From Armatimonadota bacterium (GTDB lineage: Bacteria; Sysuimicrobiota; Sysuimicrobiia; Sysuimicrobiales; Humicultoraceae): a DNA stretch of 64,000 bases. The notes beneath the pieces were generated by a model. The model searched no databases. It was not told the origin of the DNA and saw nothing but the letters and a program-made list of their open reading frames with translations. Position numbers and translations under genes: made by a program. Positions 8,191 to 16,012 of this stretch are shown here, piece by piece (positions within the stretch are counted from its first letter, which is position 1; each line of letters starts with the position of its first letter). Where the stretch lies: contig JAVHLY010000010.1 of the NCBI GenBank assembly GCA_031081585.1, positions 1 through 64,000 of the forward strand, in the 5' to 3' direction.

Positions 8191-8493
8191 TTACGTCCGC
8201 TGCCGCCGGCCGGAGGACCGGGGACGGGCATGTCGGGTCCGGGCGGACTCTCGCCGGGCCTGGCGCGCCTTGCGGCGGGCCTCAGACGGAGTCCGGGCCA
8301 CCTTGCCTCCGGCCGTGGGTGCACGCGGTCGGTCGGTGGAGCGGGGGCGGGTGGTCGGCCCGTGGGCGGCCTGGGGGTCGGACGGCCCGCGCCGTGCCTT
8401 CTTCACCCAGCGGTCCCCGCGCTTCTCGCACTCGTGCTTGAGCGCCGCGTAGGCCACCCGGTGGGCGCTCGCGCCTTCCCTTCCCCCGTTCAT
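8191..8493 (-). CDS. ChaB-tail domain protein (C-terminal part only)
   Basis: A 100-residue basic protein. Residues about 8-45 carry AHRVAYAALKHECEKRG, then DRWV and GPSDPQAA. This matches the C-terminal half of ChaB-like proteins, where AHRVA(W/F)AA(V/L)K, a Trp and GPSD are conserved. The N-terminal half of that family is absent: only eight residues precede the motif. The remaining two thirds is Arg/Lys-rich and may bind nucleic acid. The start is uncertain because no good ribosome-binding site precedes ATG 8493. A truncated ChaB relative or an independent mini-domain are both possible. Confidence 0.55.
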   Translation of the reverse strand: MNGGREGASAHRVAYAALKHECEKRGDRWVKKARRGPSDPQAAHGPTTRPRSTDRPRAPTAGGKVARTPSEARRKARQARRESARTRHARPRSSGRRQRT

Positions 8494-8545
8494 GAGGAGG
8501 GGAAGCGATGAGGCCCGTAGGACCACCACAGGGGAGGGATGTTGC

Positions 8546-9082
8546 ATGGACGCCTACCTGGCGGTGGTGAGCAAGCGCGAGGTGCGACGCTACGCGCCCC
8601 GCCCGCTGCCGGACGACCTGCTGCGGCGCATCCTGGAGGCCGGTCGGGCCAGCGGCAGCAGCCGCAACCGACAACCGTGGCGCTTCGTCGTCGTGCGCGA
8701 CCGGGAGCGCCTGGCCCGGCTGGCCACGCTGCTCAGCCGGCCGGAGAACCTGGCCGGCGCGGCGGCCGGCGTGGCCCTGACGCTCACCCAGCCGCGGGCG
8801 CTCTTCGACGCGGGCCGCGCCGCGCAGAACCTCATGGTGGCCGCCTGGGCACTGGGTGTGGGGACCTGTCCCAACACGCCCACCGACGCGGAGGGCGTGC
8901 AGCGTCTCCTGGAGGTCCCCGAAGGCCTGACCGTCCCCACCGTCATCTCCATGGGCTTCCCGGCACCGGGCCAGCCCCGCCCGCGCGCGGGGCGCGACCC
9001 CGAGGCGATCCTGCGGCGCGTGGACCGCCTGCCGCTCCACGAGATCGCCTTCGCCGAGACCTACGGGAGGCCGCTCGCGTAG
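8546..9082 (+). CDS. nitroreductase-family flavoprotein
   Basis: 178 residues, the length of short nitroreductases. The FMN-binding N-terminus has SKREVRRY and SSRNRQPWRF (38-47). The second conserved part is AAQNLMVAAWALGVGTCP. These enzymes use NAD(P)H and FMN to reduce nitro compounds, quinones or enones; the physiological substrate cannot be predicted. The ATG at 8546 follows GGGGAGGGATG. It stands alone between the ChaB-tail gene and the sugar cluster. Confidence 0.88.
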   Translation: MDAYLAVVSKREVRRYAPRPLPDDLLRRILEAGRASGSSRNRQPWRFVVVRDRERLARLATLLSRPENLAGAAAGVALTLTQPRALFDAGRAAQNLMVAAWALGVGTCPNTPTDAEGVQRLLEVPEGLTVPTVISMGFPAPGQPRPRAGRDPEAILRRVDRLPLHEIAFAETYGRPLA

Positions 9083-9183
9083 CTCCCCGGTCTTCGCCCG
9101 GGGCGCGCGCCCCAGGTGAAGCCACCGGGTCCGGAAAGAGGAACCCGCCTCGCTTCCGGCTAATTCTCATAAATGACGAGATC

Positions 9184-9200
9184 TGTCCACACTGCGGACA
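9184..9200. promoter_or_regulatory. inverted repeat upstream of the oxidoreductase/IclR/KDG operon
   Basis: TGTCC and GGACA arms separated by 7 bases, about 115 bases before the first gene of the operon. The 9083-9314 gap has no supported gene. An AT-richer patch (CTCATAAATG, about 9167-9176) just upstream could be a -10. The IclR-type regulator encoded at 10181 is the obvious candidate to bind here, but this is inference. Confidence 0.35.
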
Positions 9201-9314
9201 AAGCAACGCTCACCCGCCTGGTTGCGGAGACTGGCGTCCCCGCGCCGTCACCGCCCAGGCTGGATGTGGAGGCCGCACCGGCAGCGGGCGGACCCCCTAC
9301 TAAGGAGGGCAGCG

Positions 9315-10082
9315 GTGGAGCTTGAGGGACGGGTGGCCCTGGTCACCGGCGCGGCCACGGGCATCGGACGCGCCACGGCGCTGGCGCTGGCGGCCGCCGG
9401 GGCGGCAGGGGTCGTGGTGACCTACCGGTCGGCCGCATCCGCGGCGGCGGAGGCCGTGGAGGCCGTACGCGCCCGCGGGGCGGAGGCGCTGGCGGTGCAG
9501 GCGGACGTGCGGGATGACGGCGCGGTGCGGGCGATGGTGGCCCAGGTGGAGCGGCGCTTCGGCCGCCTCGACGTCCTGGTGAACAACGCCGGCACGACGC
9601 GCTGGATCCCGCTCCCCGACCTGGAAGCGCTCACCGACGAGGTCTGGCAGGAGATCCTGGACGTCAACCTGCTGGGCGCCTTCCGCTGCACGCGGGCGGC
9701 GGCGCCGCTGCTGGCCGAGGCCGGCGGAGTGGTGGTGAACGTCGCCTCGGTCTCCGGCGTGCTCGCCCCGGCCACGATGTCCTCCATCCCCTATGGCGTG
9801 GCCAAGGCGGGGCTCGTCCACCTCACCCGACTGCTGGCGGTGGCGCTGGCCCCGCGCGTGCGCGTGAACGCTGTGGCCCCGGCCTTCACCGACACCGGGT
9901 GGATGCGCGACCACTTTGGGGAGGCGTATGCGGAGACCGTCGAGCGCGCTGCCGCCCGCTACCCGCTGCGGCGCATCGCCACCCCCGAGGACGTGGCCGC
10001 CGCCATCCTGGGCCTGGTGCGGGGCGGCGATTTCGTCACGGGGCAGACGCTGCTGGTGGACGGGGGGCTGAGCCTGGAATGA
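9315..10082 (+). CDS. short-chain dehydrogenase/reductase
   Basis: 255 residues of classical SDR form. The nucleotide-binding TGAATGIG (11-18), NNAG (90-93) and catalytic Ser147, Tyr160 and Lys164 are present. The C-terminal GQTLLVDGG closes the fold. The GTG at 9315 has AAGGAGGGC upstream. It leads an operon with an IclR regulator, a KDG kinase and a KDPG aldolase. A sugar or uronate dehydrogenase role is therefore likely, for example on a 2-keto-3-deoxygluconate precursor. The exact substrate cannot be read from the sequence. Confidence 0.88.
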   Translation: MELEGRVALVTGAATGIGRATALALAAAGAAGVVVTYRSAASAAAEAVEAVRARGAEALAVQADVRDDGAVRAMVAQVERRFGRLDVLVNNAGTTRWIPLPDLEALTDEVWQEILDVNLLGAFRCTRAAAPLLAEAGGVVVNVASVSGVLAPATMSSIPYGVAKAGLVHLTRLLAVALAPRVRVNAVAPAFTDTGWMRDHFGEAYAETVERAAARYPLRRIATPEDVAAAILGLVRGGDFVTGQTLLVDGGLSLE

Positions 10083-10180
10083 GGCCGGGCGGGCGCGGGT
10101 GGAGCCCGCGCGGCGCCCGTCGCGCGGGGTGAGGTGCACGGTCGCGGCGGCAGCTCGACGGCGGACGAGGTGAGGAGGCG

Positions 10181-10951
10181 ATGCCGGTCCAGTCGGTCGA
10201 ACGCGTGATCACCCTGCTCGAGGCCCTGGCCCGGGCGGGCGGCCCGGTGCAGGTGCGCGAGCTCAGCGCGCAGGTGGGCCTGCCCCGGCCCACCGTCTAC
10301 CGCCTCCTGGAGACGCTCACCCGGCACGGGTTCGCCGTCTCCGCAGACGGCGGCTTCACGCTGGGCCCGCGAATCCTCTCGCTGGCCGCCCAGCGCCTGG
10401 AGCAGATCGAGCTGCGCGCGGTGGGCCGCCCCGTGCTGGAGGCGTTGCGGGACGCCACCGGCGAGACGGTCCACCTGGCGGTGCTGGAGCAGGGCCAGGT
10501 CGTCTACATCGACAAGCTGGAGTCGCCCGGCCCGCTGCGCATGGCCTCGGCCGTGGGGAAGATCATGCCGGCCCACTCCACGGCGCTGGGGAAGGCCATG
10601 CTCGCCCTCCAGCCCCCGGACGTGGTCGAGGCGGTGATCGCCCGCCACGGCCTGCCCCGCCGGACACCCAACACGATCACCGACCGGACCCGCCTGCTGG
10701 AGGAGCTGGCCCAGGTGCGCGCGCGCGGCTTCGCCATCGACAACGTGGAGAACGAGGAGGGGATCCGCTGCGTGGGCGCGGCGGTCCTCGACCACCGCGG
10801 CCGCGTCGCCGGCGCGGTGAGCCTGTCGGGAGCGGCCACGAGCATCACGCTGGAGCGGGCGCGGCGCGAGCTGGGGCCGCGCGTGCGCGAGGCAGCTCAG
10901 GCGATCTCCCGGGCGCTCGGGTGGACGGCGGGACGAGAGGGAGCGCGGTGA
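10181..10951 (+). CDS. IclR-family transcriptional regulator
   Basis: 256 residues. The winged helix-turn-helix (about 5-60) contains VQVRELSAQVGLPRPTVYRLLETL. The C-terminal ligand-binding GAF-like domain carries HLAVLEQGQVVYIDK, HSTALGKAML and the conserved GIRCVGAAVLDH. GGTGAGGAGG precedes the ATG. KdgR-type IclR proteins often control KDG kinase and KDPG aldolase genes, and those two genes follow directly, so a KDG-responsive repressor is the best guess. Confidence 0.9.
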   Translation: MPVQSVERVITLLEALARAGGPVQVRELSAQVGLPRPTVYRLLETLTRHGFAVSADGGFTLGPRILSLAAQRLEQIELRAVGRPVLEALRDATGETVHLAVLEQGQVVYIDKLESPGPLRMASAVGKIMPAHSTALGKAMLALQPPDVVEAVIARHGLPRRTPNTITDRTRLLEELAQVRARGFAIDNVENEEGIRCVGAAVLDHRGRVAGAVSLSGAATSITLERARRELGPRVREAAQAISRALGWTAGREGAR

Positions 10952-10952
10952 C

Positions 10953-11906
10953 GTGCCTGACGTGGTCGCCCTGGGTGAACCGCTGGTGGAGTTCGTCGCC
11001 CTGGAGCGGGGCGCGCTGGGAGAGGTCCGCACCTTCCTGCGGGGCTTTGGCGGGGACACCGCCAACTTCGCGGTGGCCGCGGCCCGCCTGGGAGCGCGGG
11101 CAGGCTACATCACGCGTGTGGGCGACGACGAGTTCGGCCGCGCCTGCCAGGCCCTGTGGCGGCAGGAGGGCGTCGACACCCGGGGGGTGATCGTCGAGCC
11201 GGGAGGGACCACCGGCATCTACTTCATCGCGCTGGACCGCGACGGCCGTCACACCTTCACCTACTACCGGGCCGGATCGGCGGCCAGCCGCCTGCGCCCG
11301 GCGGATATCGACCCCGCATACCTGGTGGAGGCGCGGTGCTTCCACACGAGCGGCATCACGCAGGCGATCTCCGAGGGGGCCCGCGCCGCCGCAGACGAGG
11401 CGATGGCCCGTGCCCGGGCCTTGGGAGTGACCGTCACCTACGACCTGAACGTGCGGCCCCGGCTGCACCCGGTGGCGGAGCTGCGCGACATCGTCGACGC
11501 CGCCCTGAGGCGGGCCCACATCGCCTTCCTGAGCAGCGAGGATGCCGAGTACCTCTTCCCCGGGGCGCCCCCGGAGACCGTCATGGAGCAGCTGCTCACC
11601 TGCGGACCGGACCTCGTCGTGCTGAAACGCGGCCCGCTGGGCTGTCTCGTGCGCACGGCGACGGGCGAGGTGGTGGACGCACCCGGGTGGCCGGTGACGC
11701 CGGTGGACGCCACCGGTGCCGGGGACGCCTTCGACGCCGCCTTCGTGGTGGAGCGGCTGCGGGGTCGAAACCTGGAGGAGGCGGCCAGATTTGCCAACGC
11801 GGTGGGCGCACTGACCACGCAAGGACTGGGAGCCATCGCGGCCCTCCCGACCCGGGAGGCGGTGGAGGCCTTCGTGCACCGGCGCGAGGAGGAAGTGGCC
11901 CCATGA
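10953..11906 (+). CDS. kdgK: 2-keto-3-deoxygluconate kinase (PfkB family)
   Basis: 317 residues of the PfkB/ribokinase fold. The N-terminal GGDTANFAVAAARLG and C-terminal DATGAGDAFDAAF motifs are both present; the latter contains the catalytic Asp and anion hole. YDLNVRPRL is typical of the KDG kinase branch. It would phosphorylate 2-keto-3-deoxygluconate to KDPG. The GTG start lies one base after the IclR stop, and its own stop overlaps the aldolase start (ATGA). Substrate choice rests on family resemblance and the neighbouring KDPG aldolase. Confidence 0.85.
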   Translation: MPDVVALGEPLVEFVALERGALGEVRTFLRGFGGDTANFAVAAARLGARAGYITRVGDDEFGRACQALWRQEGVDTRGVIVEPGGTTGIYFIALDRDGRHTFTYYRAGSAASRLRPADIDPAYLVEARCFHTSGITQAISEGARAAADEAMARARALGVTVTYDLNVRPRLHPVAELRDIVDAALRRAHIAFLSSEDAEYLFPGAPPETVMEQLLTCGPDLVVLKRGPLGCLVRTATGEVVDAPGWPVTPVDATGAGDAFDAAFVVERLRGRNLEEAARFANAVGALTTQGLGAIAALPTREAVEAFVHRREEEVAP

Positions 11907-12586
11907 GAGGGGGAGCGGAATTGAGCCCGTTCGGCTATGTGCTGGAGCGTGGTGTGTTTGCCGTGCTGCGGCTGGACGCCCCCGACCGGGCGCTTCCCCT
12001 GGCCGAGGCGATCGCCGCCGGCGGGGTGCGGGGCATCGAGTTCACCTGTACCACCCCGCAGGCCCTCACCCTGCTGGAACCGGCGCGCGCCCGCCTGGAA
12101 GGGCGCGCGCTGGTGGGGATGGGCACCGTCACCGACGGCCAGCAGGCCCGGGAGGCGGTGGCGGCGGGCGCGGCCTTCCTGGTCACCCCCACCCTCTCCT
12201 GGGAGGTGGTGGAGGTCGCGCAGGAGCGCGGCGTGCCGGTGATGATGGGCGCCTTCTCCCCCACCGAGGTGCTGGCCGCCTGGCGCGCGGGGGCGGACCT
12301 GGTGAAGGTCTTCCCCGCCCGCATCGGCGGGCCGGCCTACCTGCGCGACCTGCTGGCCCCGCTGCCCGACCTGCGCCTCGTCCCCTCCGGGGGGGTGGAC
12401 GTGGAGTCCGCTCCGGCCTACATCCGGGCGGGCGCGGTGGCGGTGGCGGTGGGCGGGGCGCTGGTGGACCGGGCGCTGGTGGCCCGCGGCGCCTGGGCGG
12501 AGATCACGGCACGGGCGCACGCGCTGGTCGAGGCGGTCGCCCGTGCGCGGACGGAGGGGGCCCAGGCGGGGGTGGGAGGGACGTGA
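11903..12586 (+). CDS. eda: KDPG/KHG aldolase
   Basis: 227 residues of the class I KDPG aldolase family. The catalytic Glu46 in GIEFTCTTP and Schiff-base Lys135 in LVKVFPA are present, with GMGTV and the closing PSGGV phosphate site. It splits KDPG into pyruvate and glyceraldehyde 3-phosphate in the Entner-Doudoroff route. It overlaps the kinase by 4 bases and the RbsD gene by 4 bases, so the three are translationally coupled. The tail beyond about 212 is a loose extension. Confidence 0.9.
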   Translation: MRGGAELSPFGYVLERGVFAVLRLDAPDRALPLAEAIAAGGVRGIEFTCTTPQALTLLEPARARLEGRALVGMGTVTDGQQAREAVAAGAAFLVTPTLSWEVVEVAQERGVPVMMGAFSPTEVLAAWRAGADLVKVFPARIGGPAYLRDLLAPLPDLRLVPSGGVDVESAPAYIRAGAVAVAVGGALVDRALVARGAWAEITARAHALVEAVARARTEGAQAGVGGT

Positions 12587-12978
12587 AGCGAGGCGGCATC
12601 CTGCACCCGGAGCTGCTGGCGGTCATCGCCCGCCTGGGGCATACCGACCGCCTGGTCATCGCCGACAGCGGGCTCCCCATTCCCCCGTCGGTGACGCGCG
12701 TCGACCTGGCCCTGGTGGCCGGCGTCCCCTCCTTCCTGCAGACCCTTGAGGCGGTGCTCCACGAGCTGGCGGTGGAGGGCGCCGTGGTCGCCGAAGAGAT
12801 GGGTACGCGCAGCCCGCACGTGCTGGAGGCGGTGCGCCGCCTGCTCGGTGCGGTGCCGCTGACCTTCGTCCCGCACGAGGCGTTCAAGGCCCAGCTCCCG
12901 GCGGTGCGCGCCGTCGTGCGCACCGGCGAGCAGACCCCCTACGCGAACATCATCCTCATCGCCGGCGTCACGTTCTGA
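12583..12978 (+). CDS. rbsD: D-ribose pyranase (RbsD/FucU family)
   Basis: 131 residues, usual family length. The catalytic His20 (in LGHTD), Asp28 (ADSGLPIP) and C-terminal YANIILIAGVTF are those of RbsD, which interconverts pyranose and furanose forms of ribose. The GTG overlaps the aldolase stop (GTGA). Placed after KDG kinase and KDPG aldolase rather than beside a ribose transporter, it may serve as a general sugar-ring mutarotase here; a ribose-type importer starts 3 kb downstream. Confidence 0.9.
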   Translation: MKRGGILHPELLAVIARLGHTDRLVIADSGLPIPPSVTRVDLALVAGVPSFLQTLEAVLHELAVEGAVVAEEMGTRSPHVLEAVRRLLGAVPLTFVPHEAFKAQLPAVRAVVRTGEQTPYANIILIAGVTF

Positions 12979-12995
12979 TGGCGGGAGTCTGCCGC

Positions 12996-13691
12996 TCATC
13001 CTCCGGCGAGCGCCCGGGCGGCGGCCGCGCGCAGGCGCACCAGCGAAACGGCCAGAGGCTGGTCGGGCAGGAAGAGGCCCGTCGATCCCCCCACCAGCAC
13101 GCGCGCCCCCGCCGCCACCAGCGGGCCGACGGTGCGGGGATTGACGTTCCCGTCCACCTCCACCAACGCCCCCGACCCGGTGCGGCGGAGGAGGGCCGCC
13201 ACCGCAGCCACGCGCCGGGCCGCGCCGGGCACCATGGGCCGGCCGGCGAACCCCGGCCGGACGGTCATGACCAGGACGCGGCTCACCAGGTCCAGGACCG
13301 GCTCGACGAGGGCGGGCGGCGTCTGCGGGTTGAGGGCCACGCCCGCTGCCATGCCGGCGGCCCGGACGGCCTCGACCGTCCGGCGCAACCTCCCGCGTGA
13401 CTCCACGTGCACCAGGCAGAGCGCGCAGCCCGCCCGGGCGAGGGCGGGCAGGAGCGGCCGCGGGTCCCGGACCATCAGGTGGGCTTCGAAGGGCCGGGTG
13501 GTCAGGGGGCGCAGGGCCGCCACCACCGGCGGCCCGAGGACGATGTTGGGGACGAACAGGCCGTCCATGATGTCGACGTGGAAACCGTCCACTCCCGCCG
13601 CCTCCAGGGCACGGACCGCCGCGCCCAGCGCCGTCAGGTCGGCGCACATCAGCGAGGCCACCACCTGGACTGTCCCTCCCTGTGCCTCCAC
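12996..13691 (-). CDS. rpe: ribulose-phosphate 3-epimerase
   Basis: 231 residues of the phosphate-binding TIM barrel. Metal and catalytic residues lie in FHVDIMDGLFVPN (His38, Asp40), HLMV (His71) and VEVDGNVNP, with the phosphate loop LVGGSTGLF. It interconverts ribulose 5-phosphate and xylulose 5-phosphate. I use the GTG at 13691, with GGGAGGG upstream, because the frame stays open for 46 more codons with no family resemblance. It ends 17 bases from rbsD in convergent orientation and is divergent from the RpiR regulator. Confidence 0.88.
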   Translation of the reverse strand: MEAQGGTVQVVASLMCADLTALGAAVRALEAAGVDGFHVDIMDGLFVPNIVLGPPVVAALRPLTTRPFEAHLMVRDPRPLLPALARAGCALCLVHVESRGRLRRTVEAVRAAGMAAGVALNPQTPPALVEPVLDLVSRVLVMTVRPGFAGRPMVPGAARRVAAVAALLRRTGSGALVEVDGNVNPRTVGPLVAAGARVLVGGSTGLFLPDQPLAVSLVRLRAAAARALAGG

Positions 13692-13714
13692 CGTGCCCTC
13701 CCGTCCCGCCGGCC

Positions 13715-13743
13715 CCCGGCGGGTCCGAGGGGGACCCGCCGGG
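13715..13743. repeat. GC-rich hairpin in the leader of the ribulose-phosphate epimerase gene
   Basis: A 12-bp perfect inverted repeat (arms 13715-13726 and 13732-13743) with a 5-base loop. It sits 24 bases upstream of the epimerase GTG on the minus strand. It could hinder leader transcription or translation, or mark the end of an upstream transcript. No T-run is present. Confidence 0.4.
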
Positions 13744-13849
13744 CTGAAAGAAACCTTCGTTAGCGCAGGCTGGAAACTGGAAGGAATTTTCGCGAACGCC
13801 TGCGAACCTTCCCTGTCGAACAGCCCCACGCCGATCCGACGGGTGTCCC
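13744..13849. promoter_or_regulatory. divergent control region with nested inverted repeats
   Basis: The region between the epimerase leader hairpin and the RpiR start is less GC-rich. It holds overlapping inverted repeats: GCAGGC/GCCTGC (13765-13770 and 13797-13802), GGAAGG/CCTTCC (13779-13784 and 13807-13812) and a central palindrome TTCGCGAA at about 13789-13796. This is a plausible operator for the adjacent RpiR regulator acting on itself, the epimerase and possibly the ABC cluster. I see no convincing -35/-10 pair. Confidence 0.35.
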
Positions 13850-14719
13850 ATGGCGGTCCGCGCGCGCTCGCCGGGCAACGCTTGCCTCCTGCGCATCGAG
13901 CGGAGCACCGCCGCCATGCGCCCCACCGAGCGCCGGGTCGCGGACTACATCCGCACCCACCCCGAAGAGGTCATCCGGCTCTCCGTCACCGCGCTGGCCG
14001 AGGTGGCCCAGGCCAGTGAAGCCACCGTGGTGCGCCTCTGCCAGCGGCTGGGCTACCAGGGGTACCAGGAGCTGAAGATCGCCCTGGCCCGCGAACTGGC
14101 CAACCCGCTGGCGCTCATCCACGAGGACATCCAGGAGGGCGACGGCCCCCGGGCGGTGATCGCCAAGGTCTTCGCCTCCCACCTCCAGACCCTGGAGCTG
14201 ACCCGCCGCACCCTCGACCCGCGCGCCCTGGCCCGGGCGGCCCAGGCGCTGGCGGAGGCGCGGCGGGTGGAGATCTTCGCCCTGGGCACCTCGGTGCCCA
14301 TCGCCCTCGACCTGCACGGCAAGGTCCTCCGCATCGGCGTGCCCAGCACCGTCACCGCCGACGCCCACCTGATGGCGGTGGCCGCCCGCCAGCTGGGCCG
14401 GCGGGACGTGGCGGTGGGGATCTCCCACTCCGGGGCCAGCCGCGACGTCGTGGACGCCGTGCGCGCCGCCCGCCTGGGCGGGGCGACGACGATCGCCCTC
14501 ACGAACTTCGGCCGCTCCCCGCTCACCCGGGTGGCGGAGATCCGCCTCTTCACCGCCTCCCAGGAGACGCGCTTCCGCAGCGAGCCGCTGGTCTCGCGGC
14601 TGGCCCAGATGGCCGTGGTGGACGCACTCTTCGTGGCCGTGGCGCTGCAGAACCCGGCGGCGGCGGTGCGGCACATGCGCACGGTGGAGGAGGCGCTGGT
14701 GGACAAGAAGCGGCACTGA
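13850..14719 (+). CDS. MurR/RpiR-family transcriptional regulator with SIS domain
   Basis: 289 residues. The N-terminal helix-turn-helix (about 20-95) has LSVTALAEVAQASEATVVRLCQRLGYQGYQELK, split here by position, typical of RpiR. The C-terminal SIS domain (about 125-270) has VAVGISHSGASRDVVDAV and a closing MAVVDALF helix, and should bind a phosphosugar. It precedes a phosphomannose-isomerase-like gene and a sugar ABC importer, so it probably senses a sugar phosphate from that pathway. Confidence 0.9.
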   Translation: MAVRARSPGNACLLRIERSTAAMRPTERRVADYIRTHPEEVIRLSVTALAEVAQASEATVVRLCQRLGYQGYQELKIALARELANPLALIHEDIQEGDGPRAVIAKVFASHLQTLELTRRTLDPRALARAAQALAEARRVEIFALGTSVPIALDLHGKVLRIGVPSTVTADAHLMAVAARQLGRRDVAVGISHSGASRDVVDAVRAARLGGATTIALTNFGRSPLTRVAEIRLFTASQETRFRSEPLVSRLAQMAVVDALFVAVALQNPAAAVRHMRTVEEALVDKKRH

Positions 14720-14773
14720 CCCCACGGCCGCCCGGTGCCGTCGGGAGGGCCCGGCCCGAGGAGGTGGTGGCAG

Positions 14774-16012
14774 ATGCGATCGCCGGAGATCGTCGAGCCG
14801 ACACCCGCAGCGGTGGAGCGCGCCCTCGACAGCGGCGACGGCCTCCTGCGCCTGGCGCCCACCTGGGTGCCGCGCTCCTTCCTCGTCCCGGGGCGGCGCC
14901 TGAAGCTCCACCCGCGGGACGTCTACGCCCTGGGCGCCCACCGCGGCGGCATCGACGAGCGCTGGCTGGGCTCGACCATCCCGGCGGCCAACGAGGGCGC
15001 CCCGCCGGACGAGGGGCTCTCCTACGTGGTCGGCCCGGACGGCCGCTTCACCCTGCGCGACGCCATCGCCGTGGCCGGCGAACGCATCATCGGCCGGGAG
15101 GTGATGGCCCGCTACGGCGGGTGGCCGGTCTACGCCAAGTTCTTCGACAACCTCGGGCCCATCCCGCACCACCTCCACCAGCGGGCGGCCCACGCGGCCG
15201 CCGTGGGACGGGCCCCCAAGCCCGAGGCCTACTATTTCCCGCCGCAGCTGAACGCCCAGGAGCACCGGTTCCCCTACACCTTCTTCGGGCTGGAGCCCGG
15301 CACCACGCGCGAGGCGTTGCGGCGCTGCCTCGAGCGGTGGGCGGAAGGCGACAACGGCGTGCTGGAGCTCTCGCGCGCCTACCGCCTGCGGCCGGGCACC
15401 GGCTGGCTGGTGCCGGCAGGGATCCTGCACGCTCCCGGGACGCTGGTCACCTACGAACCGCAATGGGCCTCCGACGTCTTCGCCATGTTCCAGTCCATGG
15501 TGGAGGACCGCCCCGTCCCCTGGAGCCTGCTGGTGAAGGACGTCCCGCCGGAGCACCACCAGGACCTCGACTACCTGGTCGACCTGGTGGACTGGGAGGC
15601 CAACCTCGACCCCGCCTTCAAGGCCCATCACTACCTGGAGCCCATCCCCGTCGCCCCCAGCGCCTCCGAGGGTTACGTGGACCGCTGGGTGGTCTACGGC
15701 CGCATCGACGGCCAGGCCCTGCTGCTGGCACGCGAGCTGACCGTGCGCCCCGGGGCCTCCCTCGTGCTGCGCGACGGGGCCGCCTCCTGTCTCGTAGCGG
15801 TGCAGGGGCGCGGGACCCTGAACGGCCAGCCCGTGGAGACGCCGATCGTGATCCGCTACGGCGAGCTGACCTGGGACGAGTGGTTCGTCAGCGCGGCGGC
15901 TGCGCAGGCCGGTGTGACCGTGCGGAACACCGGCAGCGAGGACCTGGTCCTGTTGCGCTACTTCGGTCCGGAGACGCTCCCGGACGTCCCGGAGGTGGGG
16001 ACGGCGCGGTGA
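14774..16012 (+). CDS. mannose-6-phosphate-isomerase-like cupin protein
   Basis: 412 residues. The cupin core has a metal-binding cluster PHHLHQ (His132, His133, His135), then Glu in a FFGLEPG strand and His in GILHAPGT. This is the metal-site order of type I phosphomannose isomerases. A second cupin-like half follows (about 300-400). It probably isomerises an aldose or its phosphate taken up by the ABC transporter encoded next. GAGGAGGTGG precedes the ATG. Its stop overlaps the GTG of the ATPase gene. The substrate need not be mannose 6-phosphate. Confidence 0.7.
   Translation: MRSPEIVEPTPAAVERALDSGDGLLRLAPTWVPRSFLVPGRRLKLHPRDVYALGAHRGGIDERWLGSTIPAANEGAPPDEGLSYVVGPDGRFTLRDAIAVAGERIIGREVMARYGGWPVYAKFFDNLGPIPHHLHQRAAHAAAVGRAPKPEAYYFPPQLNAQEHRFPYTFFGLEPGTTREALRRCLERWAEGDNGVLELSRAYRLRPGTGWLVPAGILHAPGTLVTYEPQWASDVFAMFQSMVEDRPVPWSLLVKDVPPEHHQDLDYLVDLVDWEANLDPAFKAHHYLEPIPVAPSASEGYVDRWVVYGRIDGQALLLARELTVRPGASLVLRDGAASCLVAVQGRGTLNGQPVETPIVIRYGELTWDEWFVSAAAAQAGVTVRNTGSEDLVLLRYFGPETLPDVPEVGTAR

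Noticed and set aside
9150-9303. Open stretch encoding ICPHCGQSN and further Cys residues upstream of the SDR gene
   Set aside because: There is no start codon or ribosome-binding site in the right place, and the frame is otherwise a shadow of the nitroreductase region. It may be chance, or a remnant.
13760-15631. Very long minus-strand open frame (623 codons) opposite rpiR and the cupin gene
   Set aside because: High GC leaves the opposite strand open. The translation is low-complexity with no domain, and the plus-strand genes are clear.
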